Shown piece by piece: positions 8,080-15,266 of a DNA stretch of 16,702 bases (the first letter of the stretch is position 1; every line of letters begins with the position of its first letter). The translations under genes were made by a program, and so were the position numbers. The notes below the pieces were generated by a model. That model saw only the letters and a program-made list of their open reading frames with translations, ran no database searches and was not told the origin of the DNA. Source of the stretch: Cytophagaceae bacterium (GTDB lineage: Bacteria; Bacteroidota; Bacteroidia; Cytophagales; Flexibacteraceae); the NCBI GenBank assembly GCA_947464365.1, contig CANHWS010000040.1:1-16702 (forward strand), written 5' to 3'.

Positions 8080-11000
8080 ATGAAAAATTTACTTAAACTA
8101 CTAGCCTGTATGGCATTGTTGGCGCCCGCCATCAATACCTACGCCGACTATGACCGCTCGCGCGACAAGCCCGGCACACCGCCCCCAAGCAATCGTCGCG
8201 AAGCCAGCACAACCAACTTTGGTTGCTCTCCGCTGTATAACAGCCGTGCTGAGCTCAACATCAACAACGTCCGTGCCCTGATCCTTATCTCCGGTGATAT
8301 GTGGTGGGACCGCAATATTGCCCGCTACGAAGTACCGAAAGTTACAGACGTAACACAGGTACGCCGGACATCCCTGTTTGCAGGTGCCATCTGGATTGCA
8401 GGACGTGACTCTTTGTCTAAAGAATTGTTGGTCACAGCCCAGACCTACAGCAGTGCTGCACAAAGGCGCAGTTACTGGCCTGGTCCGATCGACGAGTTGA
8501 CCACTGCTACTTCCAAAGGTCGTTGTGACGCCTGGGATCAACATTTCCAGTGTCTCAAGACAACTGTTTTGCAGTACCTTACGGACTACAACAATGGCCT
8601 AATCACGGGTCCTAACCAGATCCCGGACGAAATCAAGTACTGGCCAGGACGCCTAAATCCATTCCTGCCTACAAAGGCCGACAGACCGATTCAGTCAGGT
8701 GATCTTGACTTTTCGCTAGCACGGTTTAACGATGTAGATCGCGATGGTATCTACAACCCACTCTTGGGTGACTATCCACAACTTCCTGGCGACGATGGCA
8801 CAAGCCAACGTGACGTAATCAACTCTGCTGACCAGACATTCTTCTTTGTGATGAATGACATGGGTTTCACCAAGTTGTTCGACGGCCAACCAAGTGGTGG
8901 TATCGGCATGGAAGTCCAGACCGAGGCATTTGCCTATGTCACAAGTGACCCACGGAACGACATGACGTTCTACCGCAACAAACTGATAAACAAAGGCAAT
9001 CGCATCATCAAGGATTGTTATTTCGGTCAGTGGGTTGACCCAGATTTGGGCTACTCAGCTGATGACTATGTTGGCTGTGACGTAGCACGTGGTCTTGGCA
9101 TCTGCTACAATGGTACAGACAATGACCCTACCCTATTGGGTTATGGTGCTAACCCACCTACTGTTGCGGTTGACTTCTTCATCGGACCTGAGGCTGACCC
9201 AGGTGATGGTATTGATAACAACAAAAACGGGTCAATTGACGAGTTAGGTGAGAAAATCATCATGTCTAACTTCCTGTACTACGTCATTGGCGGTGATCCT
9301 GTTAATGGTGACCCAGATGCCCCTAACGATTATTATAACTACCTACGCAACATCTGGAAAAATGGTCAGCGTGTTAGTTATGATCTCAAAATTGGCCGTA
9401 CAACCGTTGGTCAGGGAACTGTACCAGGCTCTAATATTCCGATTCCTCCAGCAGTATTCATCTTCCCAGATGCATCTGACAGAGAGATCTGTTGGGGTAA
9501 CGGTGGTACCGTTGCTCGTCCTTGCCCTACAGGTTCACTCCCTAGCTGGAACGAACGTGTAGCTGGTAACCCTCCAGGAGATCGTCGTTTCTTGTCTTCT
9601 GCTGGTCCGTTCACCCTGATGCCAGGAGCTGTCAATCAGCTTACCATCGGTGTAGTTTGGGCACGTGCCTCTAGTGGTGGTGCCACAGGATCTGTCAACA
9701 AGCTTCTTTTGGCAGATGATATGGCACAGCGCTTGTTCGACCGGAACTTCAAAATCCTACTTGGCCCACAAGAGCCTAAAGTAAGGATCACAGAGCTTGA
9801 CCGTGAGTTGATTTTCACCATCATCCCGGATACTTTTCAAGGTGTTGGCACCGAGGACTATTCTATTGTTGACAATAGCCTCAACCCTATTGATGGTCCG
9901 CAAGAGTACAAGTTCGAAGGCTACAAAATCTATCAACTTGCCGACGACAAAGTCAGCACAGGCGAGCTTGATGATCCGAACCGTGCCGTCCTCATTGCCC
10001 AAAGCGATATCCGTAATGGTGTAGGTCGTATCATCAACCGCGAGTTCGATCCTGTAACAAGCGAAGTAATCCCTAGGGTAAAAGTTGAAGGTGCAGATAA
10101 GGGTCTACAAAATGTAATCCGTGTCACGAACGATGCGTTCACTCAGAATGCCATCATCAACCATCAACGGTATTATTTCCGTGTGATTACGTATGCGTAC
10201 AATGCCAATACCAAGAACATCGAGCCGTTCTTGCAAGGATTCCCAATCCCAAGTCGCGGAACGGGTACTTTCTTTGGTGTGCCGCACAAAACAGAATCAA
10301 CCTTCAATGGCTTGGTCCTGAACAGCAAGTTTGGCCAACGCTTTGACCTTACCCGTATTACTGGGTCTGGAACAGGTGGCCGTCGGATGACCTCATTGAC
10401 GGGTGACGATGAAAATAATGCATTCAATGCAACATTGACATCGCCTGCTGTTCCACTCAAAATAGGTGGTGTCGGTGCGCCAATCGAGATCAAAGTATAT
10501 GATCCTACATTGGTACGTCAGGCAGAGCTAAAAATCGAACTATCTTCTCGTCTAGTTTTCCGTCCTAATGGAAGCGAAACGTTCAGGGTCGGCGATACGA
10601 TTGTATCGAACCTTTTCAATGAGCCGTTCAAGATCGGTGCTGCAAATACAGCTCTCGGTACAAATGATATCGTTTCGCCATCCGAAAGGTCATTGACAGT
10701 AACCCATTTGCCAGCAGAAGCTGTCATCAACCGAATCTTGCCATACCCTAACTCTGACTCGGTAGCGCTAGATATATCAGTCCTGAACGATGACCAAGGT
10801 GGTCGTTTCTCTTGGCTTGCTGATATCTATTATGTAAACCCCGATGACCGTGCGAAATTTGACTTTGCAGACTACAAAACGTTCTATCGTTCGTTCCGGA
10901 AAAAGTCAACTCCATTTGTACCAGTTCCTGCAGGTAATGCCCCAGTCCACAATGTTCCGAAGTCAATTTACAACTATGACTATTGGAAACTTACAGACTT

Positions 11001-12513
11001 GGCTAAGCCAAACGCTCCGATCTACAACAAGAAACCAGTTTCTCAAAGTCCTGAGCAGCTTATCACTGCCTACGGTATCAGCCTCTCAGTAGTAAATGTT
11101 GAGAACCCGCTTTACCGCATAAGGGTCAACCGTGGTAATGGTTTTGTTGCAGGTGACGTATCGTACAATGATGTTGCTAAACCATGGTTATCTGGTATAG
11201 CCTCAAGGGGAGCCACTAGCTGGACCGTCGCTGATGTTGATGACTTTTCGGCCATTGCCGAGCAGCTTGACCCGGCTTCGCAATACCTAGAGATGCTAAA
11301 CAGAACATGGGTACCAGGTTCGCTTGCACGCCCTACCTCGACCCAGTATCCTAGCCCGGTTTATACCGTGCCAGCTACTGATCAGAAAAAGAACATCCGT
11401 AACCTGCGCAACATCGACGTGGTCTTCACAAGCGACAAGTCTAAATGGACACGGGTGCCTGTGGTTCAGACAATAAATGACACTGTAACAGCACTAGACG
11501 GACGTCCATATATCTCAACACGTCGTCAGATGATGAAGAGTCGGACTGCTTCTGTTGACCAGAACTTTGTACCAACCGGTGGTAACTCACCTTATGTCAA
11601 CGGCGCAACTACCTACCCAACAAGGGGTATGTCATGGTTCCCTGGCTATGCCATTGACCTTGACCGTGGTATCCGCCTAAACATGATGTTCAGCGAAAAC
11701 CATCGTATAGCTGGCGTTCGCGGCAACGACCTTCGTTACGAGTTCCCGATCGTTGATGGCCAAGGTAACCTAGCCAACCAGAACTGGGTTTATGTAATGG
11801 ATCAACCTTACGACGCCGGTGTAACAATGGAAACCAGGTTCGACAGTATCGATTACGCTCTAGGCCGCAACCGTAACCGCGGTACCGAGCTATCGTTTGC
11901 AATCGCTAACCGCATCTATGGTGACGTAATGTATATCGGTTATCCAGGTGTACGCTTGGCTACAATACCAAAACAACTTCAGGATCCGATTGGCATCCCG
12001 GCCACTGAGACCATCCTGAACGACAGGCGGTATCCGTTTAACAACACTGCCAAAGTCAGCATCCGTGTCAACCGTTCGTTTGCCAACTACAAAGGTGGAC
12101 CAACCTACCTATTTAACTCCACCGGCCTTGAAGCCGTCGAAGTTGTCAGAACGCAAGCTTCTAGCGCATTAGGACAGATCAGGGTAACCCCGAATCCGTA
12201 CTACGCCTACTCATCCTACGAAGTATCGCAGACAGACAACCGCGTCAAGATCATCAACTTGCCGAACCGTTGTGACATCAGCATCTTCACCATCAATGGC
12301 ACGCTGATCAGGACCTTTAGTGTTGACCTTCAATCGGTCAAAGGCACAAACGTCGTCAACAGCATTGACTGGAACCTGACCAACCAACAAGGTCTGCCCA
12401 TCGGAAGCGGCTCCTACCTTATCCATATTGATGCGAAGGAACTAGGTTCAAAAACAATCAAATGGTTTGGTGTCACACGTCCGCTAGACGTCGAGGGTAT
12501 CAACCAAAACTAA
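8080..12513 (+). CDS. Giant secreted protein with PNPY/FlgD-like (T9SS-type) C-terminal domain
   Basis: A 1477-aa exported protein. A signal peptide at 1-22 ends TYA before DYDRS. The N-terminal region (about 45-200) shows DMWWD (73-77), LFAGAIWIAG (99-108), YWPGP (132-136), CDAWDQHF (149-156) and YWPGRLNPFL (187-196), a pattern I recall from large secreted proteins of Bacteroidota and Ignavibacteria. Two Asp-rich, calcium-site-like loops follow: DVDRDG at 218-223 and DGIDNNKNGSIDE at 376-388. A fibronectin-III-like stretch includes YKFEGYKIYQL (about 610-625) and RYYFRVITYAYN. The C-terminal domain (about 1360-1477) has VTPNPYYAYSSYE, NLPNRCDISIFTINGTLIRT and GLPIGSGSYLIHI, matching the FlgD-like/T9SS sorting-domain layout, but it continues about ten residues beyond the usual terminal strand (PLDVEGINQN). 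No catalytic motif was recognised. It lies 36 bp after the receptor gene, so co-transcription is likely. Function is unknown; surface or secreted T9SS cargo is the best reading. Confidence 0.85.
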   Translation: MKNLLKLLACMALLAPAINTYADYDRSRDKPGTPPPSNRREASTTNFGCSPLYNSRAELNINNVRALILISGDMWWDRNIARYEVPKVTDVTQVRRTSLFAGAIWIAGRDSLSKELLVTAQTYSSAAQRRSYWPGPIDELTTATSKGRCDAWDQHFQCLKTTVLQYLTDYNNGLITGPNQIPDEIKYWPGRLNPFLPTKADRPIQSGDLDFSLARFNDVDRDGIYNPLLGDYPQLPGDDGTSQRDVINSADQTFFFVMNDMGFTKLFDGQPSGGIGMEVQTEAFAYVTSDPRNDMTFYRNKLINKGNRIIKDCYFGQWVDPDLGYSADDYVGCDVARGLGICYNGTDNDPTLLGYGANPPTVAVDFFIGPEADPGDGIDNNKNGSIDELGEKIIMSNFLYYVIGGDPVNGDPDAPNDYYNYLRNIWKNGQRVSYDLKIGRTTVGQGTVPGSNIPIPPAVFIFPDASDREICWGNGGTVARPCPTGSLPSWNERVAGNPPGDRRFLSSAGPFTLMPGAVNQLTIGVVWARASSGGATGSVNKLLLADDMAQRLFDRNFKILLGPQEPKVRITELDRELIFTIIPDTFQGVGTEDYSIVDNSLNPIDGPQEYKFEGYKIYQLADDKVSTGELDDPNRAVLIAQSDIRNGVGRIINREFDPVTSEVIPRVKVEGADKGLQNVIRVTNDAFTQNAIINHQRYYFRVITYAYNANTKNIEPFLQGFPIPSRGTGTFFGVPHKTESTFNGLVLNSKFGQRFDLTRITGSGTGGRRMTSLTGDDENNAFNATLTSPAVPLKIGGVGAPIEIKVYDPTLVRQAELKIELSSRLVFRPNGSETFRVGDTIVSNLFNEPFKIGAANTALGTNDIVSPSERSLTVTHLPAEAVINRILPYPNSDSVALDISVLNDDQGGRFSWLADIYYVNPDDRAKFDFADYKTFYRSFRKKSTPFVPVPAGNAPVHNVPKSIYNYDYWKLTDLAKPNAPIYNKKPVSQSPEQLITAYGISLSVVNVENPLYRIRVNRGNGFVAGDVSYNDVAKPWLSGIASRGATSWTVADVDDFSAIAEQLDPASQYLEMLNRTWVPGSLARPTSTQYPSPVYTVPATDQKKNIRNLRNIDVVFTSDKSKWTRVPVVQTINDTVTALDGRPYISTRRQMMKSRTASVDQNFVPTGGNSPYVNGATTYPTRGMSWFPGYAIDLDRGIRLNMMFSENHRIAGVRGNDLRYEFPIVDGQGNLANQNWVYVMDQPYDAGVTMETRFDSIDYALGRNRNRGTELSFAIANRIYGDVMYIGYPGVRLATIPKQLQDPIGIPATETILNDRRYPFNNTAKVSIRVNRSFANYKGGPTYLFNSTGLEAVEVVRTQASSALGQIRVTPNPYYAYSSYEVSQTDNRVKIINLPNRCDISIFTINGTLIRTFSVDLQSVKGTNVVNSIDWNLTNQQGLPIGSGSYLIHIDAKELGSKTIKWFGVTRPLDVEGINQN

Positions 12514-12535
12514 CAGTAGTAACCACCAAAAGCGC

Positions 12536-12566
12536 GCAGGGGACTGGCCAAAACCTACTCCCCTGC
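12536..12566 (+). repeat. Intercistronic hairpin before the PorV-like gene
   Basis: GCAGGGGA (12536-12543) and TCCCCTGC (12559-12566) form a perfect, GC-rich 8-bp stem with a 15-nt loop. The stem ends nine bases before the ATG at 12576, and a short GCG/CGC pair (12532-12534 with 12570-12572) could extend it to the start codon. No U-tract follows, so a simple terminator is unlikely. It may affect translation initiation, transcript processing or the relative amounts of the flanking proteins. Confidence 0.5.
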
Positions 12567-12575
12567 TTACGCTAA

Positions 12576-13718
12576 ATGACTTCACGTATGGTTAAGAACT
12601 TTATTTTAGCAGGATTAGCGGTTGTGCTCCTCAGTCAGGTGGCATTGGCTGGCAACGACACCAAGCGCGGACAGGCAGGTGCTACGGAGCTGCTGATCAA
12701 CCCGTGGGCCCGCACAACGGGGATGTCAGGTGCCAACTCTGCCTGGATCAGGGGAGTTGAAGCACTAAACGTCAACCCAGCAGGATTTGCCGGCATCCAG
12801 AACTTTGAGTTTGCCTTCGCTAACACGCAGTACCTCACGGGCTCTGGTGTGTCGGTCAACACTGCGGCCTTTGGCCAACGTGTCGGTGATGGTGTCCTTG
12901 GAGCTAGTGTCATGAGCATGAACTTGGGTGAGTTTTTTGAGACCACCTACTTCTTGCCAGACGGAACAGGTAACACGTTTTCGCCATCGTACTTCAACCT
13001 AGCAGCAAGCTATGGCCGTAACTTTTCGGACATTCTTAATGCTGGTCTGACGGTCCGTATCATAAGCCAAGCTGTGCCGAACGCTAGTGCCACTGGCGCT
13101 TGTGTTGATGCTGGTGTCCAGTACTTCGGCGGCAAACGCAAGCAGATCAAGATTGGTGTCGCTCTGCGTAACATCGGACCAAAACTCAACTACTCAGGTG
13201 ATGGTCTAAATCGCTCAGCTACGATCGACAACAACCCAAGCCGCAATGCTGGGTACTTGCTTAGTATCCAGAACATTGCCCATCCGTTTGACCTCCCAGC
13301 TCTATATAACCTAGGTTTTGCCTACGAAATAGACCTGATGGGAGACTCTGCTGCCAATGGCGACCACAAGTTGACACCAAGCTATACGTTCGTTTCCAAC
13401 TCTTTCACGGCTGATCAGCACCTAATTGGTTTGGAATACAACTGGCGTGGGATATTTGCTGTACGTGGTGGATATGCCCTTTCACAAAACGTCATAAGCG
13501 GCCTAACAGAGACCGACATTCACTATGGTCCATCAGCAGGCGTGAGTTTTGACCCACCGTTTGATTGGCTTTTTGGCCAAAACAACCAAGTTGAGTCTAC
13601 AGACGATATCACTGGTGGCAATTCCAAAAACAAAAAATCAATTGGCATTGACTACAGCTACCGTGCATCACGCACCTATGGCGGTACCCATAGCCTTGGT
13701 TTAGTCTTCAAGCTTTAG
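12576..13718 (+). CDS. PorV/PorQ family outer-membrane beta-barrel protein
   Basis: A 380-aa protein with a signal peptide (about 1-25, cleavage after QVALA), then the N-terminal hallmark of the PorV/PorQ family: RGQAGATELLINPWARTTGM (31-50) followed by SGANSAWIRGVEALNVNPAG (51-70), equivalent to the family's GxxGATFLxIxxxARxxGMGGA...NPAGL. The rest is alternating beta strands consistent with a FadL-like barrel, ending HSLGLVFKL. PorV is the outer-membrane shuttle that carries T9SS cargo to the sortase PorU; PorQ and related paralogues have associated or unknown roles. This copy is more likely a paralogue dedicated to its operon than the housekeeping PorV, because it follows the secreted giant by 62 bp. 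The start at 12576 is used; an ATG at 12588 gives an almost identical signal peptide. A strong terminator follows at 13835-13872. Confidence 0.83.
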   Translation: MTSRMVKNFILAGLAVVLLSQVALAGNDTKRGQAGATELLINPWARTTGMSGANSAWIRGVEALNVNPAGFAGIQNFEFAFANTQYLTGSGVSVNTAAFGQRVGDGVLGASVMSMNLGEFFETTYFLPDGTGNTFSPSYFNLAASYGRNFSDILNAGLTVRIISQAVPNASATGACVDAGVQYFGGKRKQIKIGVALRNIGPKLNYSGDGLNRSATIDNNPSRNAGYLLSIQNIAHPFDLPALYNLGFAYEIDLMGDSAANGDHKLTPSYTFVSNSFTADQHLIGLEYNWRGIFAVRGGYALSQNVISGLTETDIHYGPSAGVSFDPPFDWLFGQNNQVESTDDITGGNSKNKKSIGIDYSYRASRTYGGTHSLGLVFKL

Positions 13719-13747
13719 GTCAAAGCCCAATACAAGGATATCTTGGC

Positions 13748-13822
13748 ACTAACGCCAAATCCCTTGCTGTTGGATTTAACAACTAGCTACTAGCATTAGT
13801 ACCACAAAGGGATTACCTTTGT
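13748..13822 (+). repeat. Structured 3' untranslated region of the operon
   Basis: Two foldable elements lie between the PorV-like stop codon and the terminator. In the first, ACTAA (13748-13752) plus GC (13754-13755) can pair with GC (13793-13794) plus TTAGT (13796-13800), enclosing an AAATCC/GGATTT hairpin (13757-13762 with 13772-13777). In the second, ACAAAGG (13804-13810) pairs with CCTTTGT (13816-13822) around GATTA. Neither has a U-tract. Such 3' structures usually protect transcripts from exonucleases; that role is inferred. Confidence 0.4.
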
Positions 13823-13834
13823 ATCACAATACAG

Positions 13835-13872
13835 ACAAAGAGAACGGCTAACGGTGCCGTTCTCTTTGTTTT
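13835..13872 (+). terminator. Rho-independent terminator of the receptor/secreted protein/PorV operon
   Basis: A perfect 14-bp stem pairs 13835-13848 (ACAAAGAGAACGGC) with 13856-13869 (GCCGTTCTCTTTGT) around a 7-nt loop. The distal arm runs into TTTG-TTTT, giving the T-rich tail expected for transcription from the plus strand. It closes the unit that starts near 4120. Confidence 0.85.
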
Positions 13873-14105
13873 GGTGCTTATAGAACCCAACAGCACTTCC
13901 AAAGGTTACTGATCAGCGCCAAGGATCTTGATATCTAGACCTCGTCAAGATCAAGGGGCTAATTGAAAAAAAGGGGCTCCAATGGTTTAGACCTAAGTCC
14001 CTATTGGTGATTTCACCGTATTGTTTAACCAGATTCTGAATATCGAGTTAGCAATTGCCTAGCAACAGACTTGGGCAATGGTCTTCTCCTATCTACTCAA
14101 CGACT
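13873..14105 (+). other. Non-coding gap before greA
   Basis: About 230 bp with no credible gene and no clean TAnnTTTG promoter match; the nearest, TATTGTTT around 14019, has the T-run shifted. An 8-bp inverted repeat, GATCTTGA (13924-13931) with TCAAGATC (13945-13952), has a 13-nt loop. The greA frame is open from TTG at 14055, but the extra residues do not resemble GreA. The greA promoter presumably lies here but could not be pinned down. Confidence 0.4.
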
Positions 14106-14576
14106 ATGGCAGTATCATACTACACCGCCGAGGGCCTTCAGCGCATGAAGGACGAACTGAATCAACTCAAGACCACTGGACGCTCAATGATTGCTGCAGC
14201 CATCGCTGAGGCACGCGATAAAGGCGACCTCAGTGAAAATGCAGAATATGATGCAGCCAAGGATGCCCAAGGCCTGCACGAGCTCAAGATCTCGAAACTA
14301 GAGGAGCTAGTTGGCAATGCCCGTATTATTGACGAAAGCACCCTAGACGCCACCAAAATTGGCATCCTGAGCAAAATCAAAATCAAAAACCTCAAGAGTG
14401 GCAAAACGAATGACTACCTCATCGTGGCCGAGGAGGAGGCAGACCTTAAGCTCAACAAAATGAGTATCAAGAGCCCGATCGCTAAAGGCCTGTTGGGTCT
14501 TAAAGCGGGCGAAAAGGCCAAAGTACAGGTGCCTGCTGGCGAGATCGAGTTCGAAGTGTTGGAAGTAGGTCTATAG
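14106..14576 (+). CDS. greA: Transcription elongation factor GreA
   Basis: A 156-aa protein of the usual GreA length. The N-terminal coiled coil (about 5-75) starts YYTAEGLQRMKDELNQLK and carries the tip motif ARDKGDLSENAEYDAAKDAQ (36-55), including the acidic residues D41 and E44 that reach into the RNA polymerase secondary channel. The C-terminal FKBP-like domain (about 80-156) includes ISPIAKGLLG-type sequence (SPIAKGLLGLKAGE, 123-136). GreA stimulates cleavage of backtracked transcripts so that stalled polymerase can resume. The ATG at 14106 is chosen over the upstream TTG at 14055 because homology begins there. A HIT-family gene follows after 45 bp with no terminator between, so the two are probably co-transcribed. 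Confidence 0.97.
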   Translation: MAVSYYTAEGLQRMKDELNQLKTTGRSMIAAAIAEARDKGDLSENAEYDAAKDAQGLHELKISKLEELVGNARIIDESTLDATKIGILSKIKIKNLKSGKTNDYLIVAEEEADLKLNKMSIKSPIAKGLLGLKAGEKAKVQVPAGEIEFEVLEVGL

Positions 14577-14621
14577 GCCTTCAACCATTAATAATCAACC
14601 CAACGAACATCCAGACAGCCC

Positions 14622-15020
14622 ATGGCATCCATATTTTCTAAGATCATTTCGGGAGAAATCCAGTGCTACAAAATTGCAGAGACGGAGACGTGCTTGGCCT
14701 TTCTGGACGTAATGCCCTTGGTACCTGGCCATGTGCTTGTTGTGCCTAAGCAAGAGGTTGACAACATCTTTGACCTCGAGGATGAACTGCTGGCCGAGCT
14801 TCATCAACTAGCAAAACGAGTAGCGCATGCTATTAAGGCTACCGTGCCCTGCCGCAAGGTGGGTATGGCCGTAATTGGTCTTGAAGTTCCGCATGCGCAT
14901 ATCCACCTGATACCTTTGCAGGCCGTGAGCGACATGAACTTTGGCAACGCCAAATTGTCCCTGCCTCAGGCCCAGATGGAAGATTTGCAACAACGCATTA
15001 CGGCAGCCTTTGTGGCCTAA
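14622..15020 (+). CDS. HIT family protein (histidine triad nucleotide-binding protein)
   Basis: A 132-aa protein with the HIT-family fold markers: IFSKIISGEI near the N-terminus (4-13), FLDVMPLVPGHVLVVPK (27-43), and the catalytic histidine triad HAHIHL (H91, H93, H95) in the expected C-terminal position. HIT proteins of the Hint/HinT branch hydrolyse AMP or GMP phosphoramidates and similar adenylated compounds in the cytoplasm. Length and motif order fit this branch rather than GalT or aprataxin. The start at 14622 places the IFSKI motif at residue 4, as is usual. It sits 45 bp after greA and ends before a terminator at 15146-15178, consistent with a two-gene unit. The physiological substrate is not known for most members. 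Confidence 0.95.
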   Translation: MASIFSKIISGEIQCYKIAETETCLAFLDVMPLVPGHVLVVPKQEVDNIFDLEDELLAELHQLAKRVAHAIKATVPCRKVGMAVIGLEVPHAHIHLIPLQAVSDMNFGNAKLSLPQAQMEDLQQRITAAFVA

Positions 15021-15145
15021 TGGTATAACCACCAGTTCAGATCAATGCCAAGAAATTAGCTCTGCTTTTTCTTTCAGACGCTGCGGTTGGATCAAGTGGC
15101 CAAACCAAAAAGGTAGCACTAATTTCACTTTTACTTACGATTCAG

Positions 15146-15178
15146 AAAGCCACCTAGTCCAAGGGTGGCTTTTGCTTT
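15146..15178 (+). terminator. Rho-independent terminator after the HIT gene
   Basis: AAAGCCACC (15146-15154) pairs perfectly with GGTGGCTTT (15164-15172) around a 9-nt loop, and the distal arm leads into TTTTGCTTT. It lies 125 bp downstream of the HIT stop codon and upstream of a new promoter match, so it separates the greA-HIT unit from the next gene. Confidence 0.7.
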
Positions 15179-15191
15179 GGACCTATGATGC

Positions 15192-15220
15192 TTGTGTGCC
15201 GACCCGAAGCGTTATCTTTG
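15192..15220 (+). promoter_or_regulatory. Bacteroidota-type promoter for the FemAB-like acyltransferase gene
   Basis: TTG at 15192-15194, 18 nt, then TATCTTTG at 15213-15220, a perfect TAnnTTTG -7 element. Predicted initiation near 15225 leaves a leader of about 42 nt to the ATG at 15267, similar to that of the receptor operon. The TTG that could serve as an upstream start codon would be the -33 box, which argues against starting translation there. Confidence 0.55.
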
Positions 15221-15266
15221 GCTCAAGAAGACTGGGTTTGATTGGTTGGGTAATCAACCAAATTTC

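Noticed and set aside
8080..8112. Possible lipobox (LLAC at residues 7-10) in the secreted giant
   Set aside because: The Cys is too close to the N-terminus, and the hydrophobic core continues past it to a normal signal-peptidase I site (TYA before DYD).
8101..8544. Minus-strand 147-codon open frame opposite the start of the secreted giant
   Set aside because: The plus-strand frame has a signal peptide and conserved motifs throughout; the antisense frame has neither.
4165..13718. D-S/T-hydrophobic tripeptides (candidate Bacteroidota O-glycosylation sites) in the three exported proteins, with DUF2723-type genes nearby
   Set aside because: A hand scan found only a handful, about what composition alone would give, so there is no enrichment to support a link.
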